From contig NZ_FOIR01000001.1 in NCBI RefSeq assembly GCF_900111145.1, forward strand, positions 751,501 to 815,500: a stretch of 64,000 nucleotides of DNA. Reading direction: 5' to 3'. The notes below the pieces were generated by a model that saw nothing but the letters and a program-made list of their open reading frames with translations, made no database searches and was not told where the DNA came from. Origin of the DNA: Roseivirga pacifica (GTDB lineage Bacteria; Bacteroidota; Bacteroidia; Cytophagales; Cyclobacteriaceae). Below are positions 8,681-16,824 of this stretch, in pieces. The translations under genes were made by a program, and so were the position numbers. How positions within the stretch are numbered: position 1 is the first letter of the stretch; every line of letters begins with the position of its first letter.

Positions 8681-10099
8681 ATGGACGCAGAATCTTTCCG
8701 CAAGCACGGACATGAGTTAGTAGACTGGATGGCAGATTACTTTACAGAGGTAGAAAACTACCCAGTAATGCCACAGGTAAAACCAGGCGATATTTTAAAG
8801 CAGTTGCCAAAATCGGCTCCGCAAAGTGCCGAAGGCTTCGATGATATTTTTAAAGACTTTAAAGACATCATTATGCCAGGCATGACGCACTGGGAAAGCC
8901 CCAACTTTATGGCCTACTTTCCTGCCAATAAAAGTAAAGCTTCCGTGCTAGCCGAAATGCTAATGAGCACATTGGGTGCACAGTGCATGGTTTGGCTTAC
9001 TTCGCCCGCTGCTGCCGAGTTAGAAGAGCAAATGATGGAATGGCTGCGCGAAATGATTGGTTTATCAGAAAATTTCACCGGAGTAATTCAAGACACGGCC
9101 TCCACCGCCACACTGTCTGCATTAATTACAGCTCGGGAAAGAGCAACTAAGTATCAGATCAACGAGAAGGGCTTCAAAAATGAGCGCTTCGTAGTATACG
9201 CTTCAAAAGAGATTCACTCATCTATTGATAAGGCCGTGAAAATTGCCGGCTTTGGTATTGAGCAATTGCGCAAAATTGAAGTAGATGAGCACTTCGCTTT
9301 AAAGCCAGAGGTTTTGAAGGAGCAAATTCAGGCTGATATCAAACTCGGCTTACAACCATTGGCAGTGGTTTCTGCCATTGGCACCACCAGCACCACGGCT
9401 ATAGACCCAATTGCCGCCATTGGAGCAATTTGTGAACAGTACAACTTGTGGCATCATGTAGATGCGGCTTATGCTGGCACCGCTTTGGTGCTGCCAGAAA
9501 TGCGCTGGATGGCCGAAGGTGTAGAATCTGCCGATTCATTTGTTTTCAATCCACACAAATGGATGTTCACAAACTTTGATTGCACCGCTTACTTTGTGAA
9601 AGACCCAAGCACTTTGGTGAACACCTTTGCCATAATGCCCGATTATTTGAAAACCTCGGTTGACGATGAAGTGAAAAACTATCGCGACTGGGGAATACCT
9701 TTAGGCCGAAGGTTCCGTGCACTTAAACTCTGGTTCGTAATTCGCGAAATGGGAGTGGAAGGCATTCAAGAAAAAATCAGAAAACACATTGCACTGGGCA
9801 AATGGTTAGCCGAACAAGTAAATGAACACAAAGACTTCGAATTACTCGCTCCGGTTCCGTTAAATACCGTATGCTTTCGATACAAAAGTGCCTCGGCCAA
9901 AAAGCTGGCCGACATCAACAAAGAGATTATGAATAGTGTGAATGCCACAGGCAAACTGTTTTTCACACAAACCAGTATAAATGGAGTGTTTACTTTACGT
10001 TTAGCGTTTGGAAACACCAATTTAGAGGCCTATCATGTGGAAAACGCTTGGAACCTCATTCAGGAGAAGGCTGTGGAAGTGATGGAAAAATATGCCTAA
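8681..10099 (+). CDS. Group II PLP-dependent decarboxylase (aromatic-amino-acid decarboxylase-like)
   Basis: A 472-residue cytoplasmic enzyme of the fold type I pyridoxal-phosphate decarboxylases. The Schiff-base lysine is K293 in NPHKWMF. The cofactor-binding Asp/Ala lies in HHVDAAYAGTA, and the early motif MTHWESPNFMAYFPAN is the substrate-region signature of the aromatic-L-amino-acid/tyrosine decarboxylase branch. Length matches this family (about 470-480). It probably removes the carboxyl group of an aromatic amino acid, but the exact substrate cannot be read from sequence. The downstream lipoprotein gene overlaps it by 8 nt. Confidence 0.9.
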   Translation: MDAESFRKHGHELVDWMADYFTEVENYPVMPQVKPGDILKQLPKSAPQSAEGFDDIFKDFKDIIMPGMTHWESPNFMAYFPANKSKASVLAEMLMSTLGAQCMVWLTSPAAAELEEQMMEWLREMIGLSENFTGVIQDTASTATLSALITARERATKYQINEKGFKNERFVVYASKEIHSSIDKAVKIAGFGIEQLRKIEVDEHFALKPEVLKEQIQADIKLGLQPLAVVSAIGTTSTTAIDPIAAIGAICEQYNLWHHVDAAYAGTALVLPEMRWMAEGVESADSFVFNPHKWMFTNFDCTAYFVKDPSTLVNTFAIMPDYLKTSVDDEVKNYRDWGIPLGRRFRALKLWFVIREMGVEGIQEKIRKHIALGKWLAEQVNEHKDFELLAPVPLNTVCFRYKSASAKKLADINKEIMNSVNATGKLFFTQTSINGVFTLRLAFGNTNLEAYHVENAWNLIQEKAVEVMEKYA

Positions 10100-10643
10100 A
10101 TTCTACTCCTTAATCATAATATTGAGCTGTTTATTGCTGGCTTGTAACAACCAAAAGCAGCAAGTTGAAAGCCCTGAAACAATCAGTTTCAAAACAGATG
10201 ATTCTTCAAGGCTATTTTTCAGAAATGTAAGGCAAATAGCTTACGACAAAGAAGAGCTGACTGCCGCCAAGCTGAATATCTATCGGTACAAAAAGCGCTT
10301 GGAAGAGCAGCACATTCCCGTACTCAATCTGGCTTTGGTAGAAAACTGGCGATTTGATGAAGCATACCTGCTCATAGAGCCGAATGATTTCATCAAGCAA
10401 AATACGATTCTAGTAAAATGGGAAAACCCGACCACAGAGGAAAAGGGCCTGATTGAATTTACTGCTAGCAACAAAGAGAGTCACCAGCTTTTTGCCTCAA
10501 AAGTATATGAGCAGTTAACAGCGAATAGCCGCTTAGAAATAAAAATGGAGAATGAGTGGCACAGGATATTGCATACGCAGGAACAGCGCGATGCTTTTAC
10601 AACCACCGTTTACGATTATTATCGCCTCACACTAAGACTGTAG
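10092..10643 (+). CDS. Hypothetical lipoprotein
   Basis: A 183-residue protein with a lipoprotein signal peptide whose lipobox is LLAC (Cys at about residue 18). The mature part has mixed alpha/beta character, rich in charged residues, and resembles no family that I recognise. It overlaps the decarboxylase gene by 8 nt and is probably co-transcribed with it. It converges on a 45-residue membrane protein gene whose stop lies 1 nt away. Confidence 0.75.
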   Translation: MPKFYSLIIILSCLLLACNNQKQQVESPETISFKTDDSSRLFFRNVRQIAYDKEELTAAKLNIYRYKKRLEEQHIPVLNLALVENWRFDEAYLLIEPNDFIKQNTILVKWENPTTEEKGLIEFTASNKESHQLFASKVYEQLTANSRLEIKMENEWHRILHTQEQRDAFTTTVYDYYRLTLRL

Positions 10644-10644
10644 C

Positions 10645-10782
10645 TTAGTGCTGCTCTTTCTTTTTCTTCTTGCCTTTGAATAGGGCATCATTTTGGCTCA
10701 ATGCACCCACAACACCAATTAGGATTACAACAATCCAGATGAAAGTATTCGCGCCACTAGCAATAGGAGGATCAAACAACAT
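10645..10782 (-). CDS. Small single-pass membrane protein (45 aa)
   Basis: A short open frame, ATG at 10782 to TAA at 10645. It encodes a hydrophilic N-terminus of about 13 residues (MLFDPPIASGANT), one transmembrane helix (FIWIVVILIGVVGAL) and a tail with five consecutive lysines ending EQH. The composition is that of a real small membrane protein: Asp/Pro before the helix and a positive cytoplasmic tail. The frame fills the gap between the lipoprotein gene and the regulator gene region exactly. Function is unknown. Confidence 0.65.
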   Translation of the reverse strand: MLFDPPIASGANTFIWIVVILIGVVGALSQNDALFKGKKKKKEQH

Positions 10783-10968
10783 AGTCTTTCGTTTTACGCG
10801 AGCAAAGATAAATCAAATTACATATGTTAAGAAGTAGTTCACACATTTTTAACAACACTCTAACAAAAGGCTCATCTTTCGCCCCAAAATGTAATATAAA
10901 GTTAACCAAATTGCAGGCGACTAAAGAAATAGCACGCACTATCTTGTGCTCTGAAAAATTTGAACCTA

Positions 10969-11184
10969 ATGAAGAACTCATTAAGGACTGAGAGAAAGAA
11001 AAGAAAAATCACCCAAGAACAATTAGCTAACCTTGTGGGTGTATCGCGACAGAGTATCAACGCCATTGAAAGAGGAAAGTACACGCCTTCAACCGTGCTT
11101 TCTATGAAGATTTCAGAAATCTTCAATACCAGCGTAAACAAACTTTTTGAGCTGGAGCCAGTGGATTACGAAAAGTCGAACTAG
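10969..11184 (+). CDS. Small XRE-family helix-turn-helix regulator
   Basis: A 71-residue DNA-binding protein that is almost only an HTH_3 domain. The recognition region is ITQEQLANLVGVSRQSINAIERGKYTPS, shortened here to its key residues TQEQLA and SRQSINAIE, followed by the helix SVLSMKIS-type segment and EIFNTSVNKLFEL. ATG 10969 gives the family start MKNSLR; a TTG 9 nt earlier is less likely. Regulators of this size (YozG-like) bind DNA as dimers. It is monocistronic, with no toxin or integral-membrane partner gene beside it, so targets are unknown. Confidence 0.87.
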   Translation: MKNSLRTERKKRKITQEQLANLVGVSRQSINAIERGKYTPSTVLSMKISEIFNTSVNKLFELEPVDYEKSN

Positions 11185-11345
11185 CCGTATTCACATCTTT
11201 TTTTACTAAATTAATAGCTTCAACAAACACACACTGATGAAGCTAAATATAACGCATACAGGTTTTTACAAGGCTGGAAAAGCCAACCTATGTAATAGCC
11301 TGAACTTTGTGCGTTTAACCACAACACCAATAAACCACACTTACC

Positions 11346-12377
11346 ATGAGCAAGAAAATCAAGATCCTCTCCATTGATGGAGGCGGAATAAGAGGTATTA
11401 TTCCCGGCACCATTCTCAATTACATCGAGTCTGAAATTCAGAAAAGAACCAATAATCCTGACTCACGCTTGGCCGACCATTTTGATCTGGTAGCCGGAAC
11501 GAGCACAGGAGGCATTCTTACCTGCACCTATTTAATGTGCGATGAAAACGGCCAGTCGAAATACTCGGCAGCCGATGCACTGAATATTTACCTAGAGAGG
11601 GGCGGAGATATTTTCAGCCTTTCCTTTTGGCGAAAGCTGTGGACAATTTTTGGTATTAGACGCCCCAAATATTCAGTAGATGCGCTAGAAAGTGCCCTAC
11701 ACGATTATTTTGGGGATACTATGACAGCCGACCTGAAAAGGCCCTGCATTATTACATCGTATGATATTCGCGATAGAAAAGCCGTGTTCTTTAACAAAGT
11801 AGATGGCGTAAATAACCCAGTTAGAAACTATAAGGTAAAAGATGTGGCGCGAGCAACTTCAGCCGCGCCTACCTACTTTAAGCCCGCCAGAATAAAATCG
11901 GCCATTGATGCGCCTTTGGTTTTGGTTGATGGTGGCGTTTTTGCCAACAACCCAACCCTTTGTGCTTATGCTGAAGCAAGAACACTGGATTTTGGCAAAC
12001 AAGACACACCAGGCGATATAGCTTTTCCAAGTGCTGAAGATATGTTTGTGCTCTCTTTAGGAACAGGCACCGAACAAGAACCTTATTACTACGACAAAGC
12101 CAAAAACTGGGGAATGGTAAGTTGGATTCAACCGATTATCGACATTATGATGTCGGGTAATTCGGAAACTGTTGATTACCAGCTAAAGCAAATGTTTAAG
12201 GCCGTAAAAAAGCAGGGTAGTTACCACAGAATTCAGCCAAGCCTGCACAACGCCAAATCGCAAATGGACGATGTTTCTCCTCAAAACTTAAATGCCTTGC
12301 ACGAGGCAGGTTTGGTTTACATTGCAAACAATGAGGAGAAGATCAACAAAGTGATCGATCAGATTTTGGCCGATTAA
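11346..12377 (+). CDS. Patatin-like phospholipase
   Basis: A 343-residue cytoplasmic lipid acyl hydrolase. It has the glycine-rich oxyanion motif DGGGIRG (residues 10-16), the nucleophile elbow GTSTGG (Ser at about residue 53) and the catalytic Asp in DGGVFANNP (about residue 199), in the order expected for patatins. It should hydrolyse acyl esters of phospholipids or other lipids. The gene is monocistronic and convergent with yjbQ, overlapping it by 4 nt. Some bacterial patatins are CBASS effectors, but no nucleotidyltransferase gene is near, so a housekeeping lipase role is more likely. Confidence 0.92.
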   Translation: MSKKIKILSIDGGGIRGIIPGTILNYIESEIQKRTNNPDSRLADHFDLVAGTSTGGILTCTYLMCDENGQSKYSAADALNIYLERGGDIFSLSFWRKLWTIFGIRRPKYSVDALESALHDYFGDTMTADLKRPCIITSYDIRDRKAVFFNKVDGVNNPVRNYKVKDVARATSAAPTYFKPARIKSAIDAPLVLVDGGVFANNPTLCAYAEARTLDFGKQDTPGDIAFPSAEDMFVLSLGTGTEQEPYYYDKAKNWGMVSWIQPIIDIMMSGNSETVDYQLKQMFKAVKKQGSYHRIQPSLHNAKSQMDDVSPQNLNALHEAGLVYIANNEEKINKVIDQILAD

Positions 12378-12793
12378 TCGCCCTGAGCCGTAATTACCAA
12401 CCTGCGGGCACCACCATAGTTTCTGTGTTCGCAGAGGTAAATACCTTGCCAAGTACCGAGGTTCAGTCTGCCATTGGTAATAGGTATAGTAACCGATGGC
12501 CCCAACAAGCTTGCCTTGATATGCGAAGTCATATCATCAGGTCCTTCAAAAGTGTGTTGATAATGATTCAGACTTTCTGGCACCAAATAGTTAAAGTGCG
12601 TTTCGAAATCCTCTCGAACCGTTGGGTCAGCATTTTCATTGATGGTTAAGCTGGCCGAAGTATGCTTAATGTGCACGTGTAGCAGGCCAACTTTGATTTG
12701 CCTGAGTTCAGGAAAGGCCTCCACCACTTCGTGGGTAATTAAGTGGAAGCCTCTGCGCCTAGGTTTCAGCGTTATTTCATGCTGAAAGAACAT
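12374..12793 (-). CDS. yjbQ: YjbQ family protein (UPF0047, secondary thiamine-phosphate synthase-like)
   Basis: A 139-residue protein of the YjbQ/UPF0047 family. Typical segments are GLLHVHIKHTSASLTINENADP and the ending LGTWQGIYLCEHRN, which contain the conserved His and Glu residues of the putative active site. Family members show weak thiamine-phosphate synthase activity in vitro; the physiological role is unsettled. Its start overlaps the prfA stop by 1 nt, so it is probably translated from the prfA message. Confidence 0.9.
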   Translation of the reverse strand: MFFQHEITLKPRRRGFHLITHEVVEAFPELRQIKVGLLHVHIKHTSASLTINENADPTVREDFETHFNYLVPESLNHYQHTFEGPDDMTSHIKASLLGPSVTIPITNGRLNLGTWQGIYLCEHRNYGGARRLVITAQGD

Positions 12794-13866
12794 TAGTCTT
12801 GGCTACCGTCTTGAAGCTTTTCGGCATTTTCTGCCATACGCAAGTTATCAATGAAATCACCAATTTGCCCGTCCATTACGGTTGGTAAGTTGTGCACAGA
12901 ATAACCAATTCTATGGTCAGTAACACGCCCTTGTGGATAGTTGTAGGTTCTAATTTTATCAGACCTATCGGCATTGCCTACCAATGATTTTCTGGCGCCT
13001 GCAATTTCGTCTTGTTGCTTTTTAAGCTCTTGCTCGTACATGCGCGAACGTAATACTTGCAAGGCCTTATCGTAGTTTTTGTGCTGCGAACGCCCATCCT
13101 GACATTCCACCACAATACCCGTAGGAATATGCGTTAATCGCACGGCCGATTCCGTTTTGTTTACGTGCTGACCACCCGCACCAGAAGCACGGTAAGTGTC
13201 CTTCTTCACGTCCTTCATGTCCAAGTTCACATCCACATCTTCAACCTCTGGCAATACCGCTACCGAAGCTGCCGAAGTATGCACTCGCCCTTGCGACTCT
13301 GTAACCGGCACACGCTGCACACGGTGAACACCTGATTCGAACTTTAACGAACCATAAACATCTTCGCCCGAAATACTGAAAACAATCTCTTTAAAACCAC
13401 CCGATGAAGCTTCGCTTAAGCTGATCAGCTCTTTTTTCCAGCCTCTTTCCTGAATAAAGCGATCGTACATGCGGTAAAGGTCGCCTGCAAAAATTCCCGC
13501 TTCATCGCCACCAGCTCCTGCCCGAATCTCCATAATCACATCTTTATGATCGTCCGGATCTTTCGGAATCAGCATGTATTTAAGCTGCTCTTCTAATTCT
13601 GCTTGGCGCGGAACAAGCTCATCCAACTCGGCTTTGGCCATGTCGCGAAACTCCTCATCCTTCTCATTCTTGATGATTTCCTTAGAAGATTCAATATTGC
13701 CCAGCACATTGGTGTATTCATCGTAAACCACCACAATCTTCTCAAGGTCTTTGAATTCCTTGTTCAGCTTAGTGAATTCCTTGATGTTAGACGCAATGTC
13801 CGGTTGAACAATCAGTTGTCCGACTTCTTCGAAACGTAGTTTTATGGCTTGCAGCTTATCGAGCAT
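12793..13866 (-). CDS. prfA: Peptide chain release factor 1
   Basis: Class I release factor of 357 residues that reads UAA/UAG and triggers peptidyl-tRNA hydrolysis. The GGQ catalytic motif is in SGAGGQHVNKTESAVRLTH, and the RF1 domain order (helical domain 1, domain 2 with the codon-recognition region, GGQ domain) is intact. ATG 13866 gives the family start MLDKLQAIK; the frame stays open upstream, but those 29 residues are not conserved in type. The yjbQ gene overlaps its stop. A lipoprotein gene starts divergently 73 bp away. Confidence 0.96.
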   Translation of the reverse strand: MLDKLQAIKLRFEEVGQLIVQPDIASNIKEFTKLNKEFKDLEKIVVVYDEYTNVLGNIESSKEIIKNEKDEEFRDMAKAELDELVPRQAELEEQLKYMLIPKDPDDHKDVIMEIRAGAGGDEAGIFAGDLYRMYDRFIQERGWKKELISLSEASSGGFKEIVFSISGEDVYGSLKFESGVHRVQRVPVTESQGRVHTSAASVAVLPEVEDVDVNLDMKDVKKDTYRASGAGGQHVNKTESAVRLTHIPTGIVVECQDGRSQHKNYDKALQVLRSRMYEQELKKQQDEIAGARKSLVGNADRSDKIRTYNYPQGRVTDHRIGYSVHNLPTVMDGQIGDFIDNLRMAENAEKLQDGSQD

Positions 13867-13913
13867 ATATTTTGAATTAGTGCGTAAAATTAACAAACAA
13901 AACCAATCGATGT

Positions 13914-13921
13914 TACATTTG
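13914..13921 (+). promoter_or_regulatory. Bacteroidota-type -7 element (TACATTTG)
   Basis: TACATTTG matches TAnnTTTG and lies 18 bp before the ATG of the lipoprotein gene at 13940, in the divergent gap with prfA. Confidence 0.5.
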
Positions 13922-13939
13922 TGAAAAGCTTCGTTTGAG

Positions 13940-14395
13940 ATGAAGAAATACACATTCCTAATTACCCTTTCCTTTTTGCTTGCTAACGCGTGTGGCGATC
14001 AGAAAATTGACACCGAAAAGGCCAAGGCCGAAATGAAAGCGCGTGAAATTAAGAAAGTTTCTGATGCCGAAATATTAGAAAAGGCCATGGAAATGGGTAA
14101 TGAGCTGGCAAAAGACTTCAGTTATAGCACAGACGCTACGGTTTTAGAAACAGATGCTCAATTTAGCAGCAAGCTTTATTTATTCGATAGCAAGGCCAGT
14201 GGAAAAACCCAGCAAATTTTGGCGGCATATAAATACAATGCCGCAAACGATATTGCCTCTGAGCCGAATGTGCAGATTTTGGAAGACCCAACAATTATTT
14301 TGTATTCAAAACCAGCATTCAATCAAGCAAACGTGCCAATCGGCATGTGGGCCATTGAACTACCCAGAAAAGAGGTGGTTTTGGCTATTGAATGA
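13940..14395 (+). CDS. Hypothetical lipoprotein
   Basis: A 151-residue protein with a lipoprotein signal peptide and lipobox ANAC (Cys at about residue 18). The mature protein begins with a charged helical stretch rich in Lys, Glu and Ala (to about residue 60), then a short mixed domain. I recognise no family. It is monocistronic: a TACATTTG promoter element precedes it and a hairpin terminator follows. Confidence 0.78.
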   Translation: MKKYTFLITLSFLLANACGDQKIDTEKAKAEMKAREIKKVSDAEILEKAMEMGNELAKDFSYSTDATVLETDAQFSSKLYLFDSKASGKTQQILAAYKYNAANDIASEPNVQILEDPTIILYSKPAFNQANVPIGMWAIELPRKEVVLAIE

Positions 14396-14428
14396 CTTAA
14401 GTACCACACGCTGCTTTAATGCATAAAA

Positions 14429-14453
14429 AAAGCGCCCTGTTGAGAGGCGCTTT
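14429..14453. terminator. Bidirectional intrinsic terminator
   Basis: An 8-bp perfect stem (AAAGCGCC at 14429-14436, GGCGCTTT at 14446-14453) with A residues before it and TTT within it can serve both the lipoprotein gene on the plus strand and the small membrane protein gene on the minus strand, which converge here. Confidence 0.8.
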
Positions 14454-14473
14454 CGTTCGAATTATGTTGGTGG

Positions 14474-14728
14474 TTAAAAACCTCCACCGTCCATTCCTCC
14501 AGAGGCAATAAACAGTGCAGCAATTGCTCCATAGAAGACAAACGTCAATACTATTCCTATCGCATACCAAATAAGCATTGCTTTGGCAAAATTTGATTTG
14601 GTAGTGGGTGCATTGCCTCCAAAACCCCAAATAAAAAGCATAATTATACCTACCAGTGGTATAGCAGTAAGTAGGATGGTTACTAACCAATCGCCTACTT
14701 TCATAGGTTGTTCTGTTGATTCTGTCAT
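14474..14728 (-). CDS. Small two-helix membrane protein
   Basis: An 84-residue protein with two predicted transmembrane segments (WLVTILLTAIPLVGIIMLFIW, about residues 14-34, and AMLIWYAIGIVLTFVFYGAI, about 50-69) and a Gly-rich C-terminus (GGMDGGGF). The layout resembles small conserved Bacteroidota membrane proteins of unknown function. It is monocistronic and ends at the bidirectional terminator. Confidence 0.75.
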   Translation of the reverse strand: MTESTEQPMKVGDWLVTILLTAIPLVGIIMLFIWGFGGNAPTTKSNFAKAMLIWYAIGIVLTFVFYGAIAALFIASGGMDGGGF

Positions 14729-14767
14729 TATAATTATGTTTAAGGTTGAATGATTAATATAGAGAAA

Positions 14768-15526
14768 TTAATGCACATAACTCGCTGCATTAATATCTAT
14801 TGTGCTACCTGTGGCATGATCGGCCAAGCCGCTGGCCAAAAAAACCACTGTTGGGGCCAAGTCTTTTGGCTCTGTAAGCTTATTCAGCGCAATGTCGTTC
14901 AGCGCATAATCCTCACCGTATTGATCCATAAAATCCCGAGCCATATCGGTGCGCACAAAACCTGGCGCAATATTAAAAGCCATAATATTCTGCTTTCCGT
15001 AATAACGGGCAATTGTTCGGGTAAGTGATACCACTGCTCCTTTAGAAGCACCATAGGCTAAGTAACCTTCCGTATCGCCACGGAAAGCTGCCCGCGATGA
15101 AATGTTAATAATGCGGCCTCCACCAATTGTCTGCATATGATTCACCGCCTTTTTACACAATAGGCCTGTTGCCAAAGCATTTACTGCAAACATTTGGTTC
15201 CAATCGCTTACCCAATCCTCATCATCCCCATTCATAGCCGAAGAAATGGCCACTCCTGCATTGTTCACCAGCACATCAACCTTACCATAATGTTCTTCTA
15301 CTTGCTTAAACAAGTTAGTAACAGAAGCGGTATTTGATAAGTCAGCCTGAAAGGCCCTTGAACCATTACCAATTTGTGCCGCAACAGCCTCGGCCTTACT
15401 TGCATTTTGGTTAAAGTGTATGGCCACAGTTGCTTCGCTTTCACCTAAAGCCTTGCAAATACCTTCGCCAATTCCCCTCGAACCTCCTGTAACTAAGGCA
15501 ACTTTTCCTTTTAAAGAAATCTTCAT
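14768..15526 (-). CDS. SDR family oxidoreductase (FabG-like)
   Basis: A 252-residue classical short-chain dehydrogenase/reductase. The nucleotide-binding motif is TGGSRGIGEG (about residues 14-23), with NNAG at about residue 90 and the catalytic Ser in NISSRAAF and Tyr/Lys in YGASKGA. Arg after the first Gly suggests NADP(H). It most resembles 3-oxoacyl-ACP reductases, but no fatty-acid synthesis gene is adjacent, so the substrate is open. It diverges from an amidohydrolase gene with an 84-bp gap. Confidence 0.9.
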   Translation of the reverse strand: MKISLKGKVALVTGGSRGIGEGICKALGESEATVAIHFNQNASKAEAVAAQIGNGSRAFQADLSNTASVTNLFKQVEEHYGKVDVLVNNAGVAISSAMNGDDEDWVSDWNQMFAVNALATGLLCKKAVNHMQTIGGGRIINISSRAAFRGDTEGYLAYGASKGAVVSLTRTIARYYGKQNIMAFNIAPGFVRTDMARDFMDQYGEDYALNDIALNKLTEPKDLAPTVVFLASGLADHATGSTIDINAASYVH

Positions 15527-15610
15527 GTTTTCCCGCTTTTAGTCGAATATATTACATTCTTAATCCGTCCACTAAAACTAATTGGTGGAAAATACGCTAA
15601 ACTACTGGCT

Positions 15611-16693
15611 ATGTTAAAGAAATCAATCCTGCTGGCGACCGTGGCTTTTGCAGCCATTTCGCTTAATGCACAAACCGTTTCGTTCGAAGAGTACAATCCG
15701 CCTTCTTCTTTGGTTGTACCAGAGCACCCTACTACACGCGCTAAGTTTCCGTTTATAGATGTGCACAGCCACCAATGGCGCATGGGCGAAAAAGACCTCG
15801 ATAAATTGGCCGCAGAAATGGACGCCTTAAACATGGGTTTAATGGTTAACCTTTCGGGGGGAAGTGGCAAGGCCATTGCTGATGCCATGAAAAACATTCG
15901 TGAAAACCAGCCGAAACGTTTTTTGGTTTTTGCCAACCTTAATTTTAGCAATCTAGACGATGCTTGGGGCGAAAGAGCTGCTGCACAGCTAGAAAGAGAT
16001 TACGAACAAGGTGCGCGTGGACTTAAAATTTTCAAAAACCTTGGCCTAAGTGTAGAAGACGCGCAAGGCAACAGGGTAGCGGTTGACGACCCAAGGCTAG
16101 ATCCTGTTTGGGCTAAATGTGGCGAACTCGGTATTCCGGTGCTTATTCACACAGCCGACCCTAAACAATTCTGGGAGCCTTTTGATGCGGATAATGAGCG
16201 CTGGCTAGAACTGAAAACACACCCAAGAAGAAAGCGTGAGGACAACGATCCGGCTCCTTGGGAAACAATGATTGAAGAACAGCATAATGTCTTCAAAAAG
16301 CATCCGAACACTACTTTTATTGCTGCGCACATGGGCTGGTACGCCAACGATTTGGCCAAGCTAGGTACACTGCTAGACGAAATGCCGAATATGATGGTGG
16401 AAATTGGCGCAGTAATAGCCGAGCTAGGCCGACAGCCAAAATTTGCCAATCAGTTTTTTCAAAAATATCAAGATAGAGTGCTCTTTGGCAAAGACGCTTA
16501 CAACCCTGATGAGTACTTTACCTACTTCCGTGTACTAGAAACCGAAGACGAATATTTTCCATACTATAAAAAGTACCATGCTTTTTGGCGCATGTATGGA
16601 TTGGGCCTACCAGACGAGATATTGAAAAAGCTTTACTACAAAAATGCGCTACGGATTATTCCCGACATAGACGCCAGCATTTTCCCCAAATAG
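15611..16693 (+). CDS. Exported amidohydrolase (TIM-barrel, amidohydrolase_2 family)
   Basis: A 360-residue metal-dependent hydrolase with a signal peptide (residues 1-20, ending LNAQ). The first ligand motif is DVHSHQW (about residue 48), followed by HTADPKQFW, HMGWYAND and the final Asp in FGKDAYNPDEYF. This order matches the PF04909 group, which includes decarboxylases and lactonases. Periplasmic location and isolated position leave the substrate unknown. No terminator is visible before the next gene, 131 bp downstream. Confidence 0.86.
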   Translation: MLKKSILLATVAFAAISLNAQTVSFEEYNPPSSLVVPEHPTTRAKFPFIDVHSHQWRMGEKDLDKLAAEMDALNMGLMVNLSGGSGKAIADAMKNIRENQPKRFLVFANLNFSNLDDAWGERAAAQLERDYEQGARGLKIFKNLGLSVEDAQGNRVAVDDPRLDPVWAKCGELGIPVLIHTADPKQFWEPFDADNERWLELKTHPRRKREDNDPAPWETMIEEQHNVFKKHPNTTFIAAHMGWYANDLAKLGTLLDEMPNMMVEIGAVIAELGRQPKFANQFFQKYQDRVLFGKDAYNPDEYFTYFRVLETEDEYFPYYKKYHAFWRMYGLGLPDEILKKLYYKNALRIIPDIDASIFPK

Positions 16694-16782
16694 AAGGCCT
16701 AAATGAGCGAGCAATATTCCCGATTCAGTTTGAGAATGGGCGACTACATCCTGTTTAGCTATTTCTGTGGCAACTACCAACC

Positions 16783-16790
16783 TATGTTTG
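16783..16790 (+). promoter_or_regulatory. Bacteroidota-type -7 element (TATGTTTG)
   Basis: TATGTTTG matches TAnnTTTG and lies 34 bp before the preferred ATG (16825) of the secreted repeat protein. Confidence 0.4.
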
Positions 16791-16824
16791 TAGTATGGTT
16801 ACAGAGAACCAAAAACATAGTGTT

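Noticed and set aside
11346-12377. Patatin as a CBASS (CapV-type) defence effector
   Set aside because: No cyclic-nucleotide synthase, E1/E2 or JAB gene is nearby; neighbours are housekeeping genes, and the sequence looks like a general patatin.
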